DNA of 35,091 bases from Saprospiraceae bacterium (GTDB taxonomy: Bacteria; Bacteroidota; Bacteroidia; Chitinophagales; Saprospiraceae). Made by a program: the position numbers and the translations under genes. Shown here piece by piece: positions 33,571 to 35,091 of the stretch. The stretch covers positions 2,076 to 37,166 of the forward strand of contig JAHDCJ010000048.1 in NCBI GenBank assembly GCA_020629935.1. Reading direction: 5' to 3'. The first letter of the stretch is position 1, and every line of letters starts with the position of its first letter. Below the pieces are notes generated by a model. It ran no database searches, was not told the DNA's origin, and was given only the letters and a program-made list of their open reading frames with translations.

Positions 33571-34835
33571 TCCATTTTCTTACGATATTATTTACATGGA
33601 TTTTTATAAGTACATTGTACTATGTATTGGGAAAACTATCGGTTCATAACCTTGATGAATACCAACAAAAAGATCTTTTGGGAGGAGTGATTTTTAAGAT
33701 GGGTCGAGAGTTGAAAAAGATGGAATCTGTGCTTATAGTTTGTACTGTAATTGGCTCGGTGTTTATATTGTTCTCTTGGTATCAATTCTTTGTTTGGATG
33801 AAAAAGCGCTTATATATAGCCCAAGAAGAGTTGATTTTTTTACATGATGATTTTATCTTTTTTGCAATTGCTTTCTTTTTAGCTTTAGGTGCTTCTTTTA
33901 TTATTTTTTGTTTCTTATCAAGAATATTTGCTCAACCATCAACGCCTGATAAATGGGAAAAGATGCCCATGATGTGGCAGATCAATCGAATTAAAAAAAG
34001 GGTAAAGCGTTTTGCTGTGTTAATGAATGGTTTGTTATTGCTAATGTTTATTATTGGTATGACTTGGCATACTCGTATCTCAAATGAGCAAATAATTTAT
34101 TGTCCTCCTGGCTTGGCCTTACCAATAGACATCCCATTTGAAGAGATAGGGAAAATTGAGGTACGTCTAAAAAAAGTAATCCGAAGGACAAAATCCTCTA
34201 CTACGGAGTATTTAGTTCCTGCCTACGAAATTTGGACCAAAGGAATGATCATAGATATTTGGGAAGATAGAAAATTACAACAAGAGAATTTGGAAAATTT
34301 ATATGCTGCAACAGAATACTTTAATAATAATGAGGTCTTTATTAAAGTTGACGAAATAGGCATCATGGAAAAAGTAGAATTGAATAAAGAATTTTCAACG
34401 GAAAAAACAGCAAAAATTATTGCGGCATTCTCTGCTATTCGACTATTGTCAGAAGGAAGCAAAAATCTATATAAGATACAAGAAAAGGCTTCGATTGATG
34501 AGCTTGATTTATGGGTAGATCAAGTGGAGAAAATACAAAAAGCAAATTTTTACAAAGCTTCTGAAACTCACGACTTACTAAAGGTACATTTAAGGATAAA
34601 AAATAACCGTTCAGAATCCTATCATATAAGAGATCATATGGGGCTTTATTTAAAAGATAAATTGGGAAAAAAATATCAGCCTATTTTATTAGAAAATACA
34701 CTAGCTGATAAAGTACCCCAAAACGAAGAAAGTAAAGGTTCCATTATTTTTAAAGTGCCTAAAAAAAATCATCCTTTCACACTGCACTACGAATTAGATT
34801 ATAGCAAATCAAGGATTTGGAAAGTTCAGCTTTAA
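33567..34835 (+). CDS. Four-helix membrane protein, unknown
   Basis: The 422-residue product has four predicted membrane helices (about 2-22, 53-77, 97-120 and 148-167). A large soluble part of about 250 residues follows. Its last 90 residues (LRIKNNRSES to FTLHYELDY) resemble the immunoglobulin-like DUF4352 fold, with the sequence order Asp-Gly-Tyr, proline-rich turn, then a FKVP motif; this is a pattern impression only. No known family is recognised. The ATGA overlap with mqnB ties it to menaquinone synthesis genetically, but no functional link is shown. Confidence 0.78.
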   Translation: MIHFLTILFTWIFISTLYYVLGKLSVHNLDEYQQKDLLGGVIFKMGRELKKMESVLIVCTVIGSVFILFSWYQFFVWMKKRLYIAQEELIFLHDDFIFFAIAFFLALGASFIIFCFLSRIFAQPSTPDKWEKMPMMWQINRIKKRVKRFAVLMNGLLLLMFIIGMTWHTRISNEQIIYCPPGLALPIDIPFEEIGKIEVRLKKVIRRTKSSTTEYLVPAYEIWTKGMIIDIWEDRKLQQENLENLYAATEYFNNNEVFIKVDEIGIMEKVELNKEFSTEKTAKIIAAFSAIRLLSEGSKNLYKIQEKASIDELDLWVDQVEKIQKANFYKASETHDLLKVHLRIKNNRSESYHIRDHMGLYLKDKLGKKYQPILLENTLADKVPQNEESKGSIIFKVPKKNHPFTLHYELDYSKSRIWKVQL

Positions 34836-34968
34836 AAGCAAACCTGATTTATAGTGTTAAACGAGCATATTTTTAATATAAAAAATATGTCAATTTATAA
34901 GGTTGGAATAAAGGGATTTCCCTATTTTGTGTAATTAGCCTTTTAAAATTTTTAAAATTAGAAAAACA

Positions 34969-35091
34969 ATGAAATCAGTTTTAACTCTTTTGATTTTATT
35001 CGTGTTCTACTTTAGCCCATCTTCAATGTTTGCCCAATCTGAAGAATGTAGTGGAACCACCCCAATACCGAATCCTGTAAATTATTGTTCA
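34969..35091 (+). CDS. Secreted protein, 5' part only
   Basis: The last 41 codons of the window encode a clear signal peptide (KSVLTLLILFVFYF, cleavage near SMFAQ at residue 23) followed by a Pro/Cys-containing start of the mature protein (SEECSGTTPIPNPVNYC). The gene runs off the window, so the family cannot be named. It lies 133 bases after the membrane-protein gene. Confidence 0.75.
   Translation, partial: MKSVLTLLILFVFYFSPSSMFAQSEECSGTTPIPNPVNYCS

Noticed and set aside
34866-34890. AT-only inverted repeat after the membrane-protein gene as a terminator
   Set aside because: The stem is almost all A-T and no T-tract follows, so it would be weak.
1-35091. CRISPR arrays, insertion sequences, prophage or integrase genes
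   Set aside because: No regularly spaced direct repeats, transposase, integrase or phage structural motifs were found.

Overview
The window is AT-rich (roughly a third G+C by eye) and comes from a member of the Bacteroidota. Supporting signs are promoters of the TTG-N20-TAnnTTTG type (two full matches and one with a single −7 mismatch), few Shine-Dalgarno sites, many short-signal lipoproteins, a DUF490/TamB giant next to tsaD, a LuxC-type acyl-CoA reductase, and two futalosine-pathway menaquinone genes (mqnB, mqnD). The family cannot be fixed from sequence alone. There are no rRNA or tRNA genes, insertion sequences, phage genes or CRISPR arrays. Most of the window is ordinary chromosomal housekeeping content.

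Layout. 1-3.0 kb: 3' end of an acyl-CoA reductase, a lipoprotein, and a membrane-anchored coiled-coil protein, each followed by a hairpin terminator. 3.0-11.3 kb: a TlpA-like redoxin and tsaD on the minus strand, divergent from tamB and a second TlpA-like lipoprotein. 11.4-15.1 kb: a tightly packed four-gene minus-strand envelope cassette (beta-propeller lipoprotein, M48 metalloprotease, lipoprotein, outer-membrane barrel). 15.5-19.9 kb: thioredoxin, DUF58 protein, PPK2-type polyphosphate kinase, Hsp15-like S4 protein, class I aminotransferase and a small lipoprotein. 19.9-21.2 kb: arginine deiminase. 21.3-23.6 kb: a sulfur-carrier operon with an unusual leader. 23.6-29.2 kb: a GC-rich intergenic element, mqnD, an rluA-type synthase/YjbR/FAD oxidoreductase operon, ybaK and an ABC-F ATPase. 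29.4-35.1 kb: an outer-membrane barrel, a folE-fabD-yqgE run, mqnB coupled to an unknown membrane protein, and the start of a secreted protein.

The most notable region is 21.33-23.59 kb. A good promoter is followed by two very short ORFs, one with three and one with four consecutive cysteine codons. Each is followed by a strong intrinsic terminator before the first structural gene. In both, RNA segments can form the three mutually exclusive pairings of classical ribosome-mediated attenuation. The operon they precede encodes a Mec+-like JAMM protein, a CysO/ThiS-like sulfur carrier ending in Gly-Gly, and a MoeZ-like E1-rhodanese, which resembles the mycobacterial protein-bound-sulfide route to cysteine. 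The simplest reading is tandem cysteine-sensing attenuators feeding back on a cysteine or sulfur-transfer pathway. The JAMM protein has lost the catalytic Glu and both zinc-binding His residues, so it is probably a pseudoenzyme, and no CysM-type synthase is in the window. Cysteine-responsive attenuation by polycysteine ORFs is known from mycobacteria; I know of no description in Bacteroidota.
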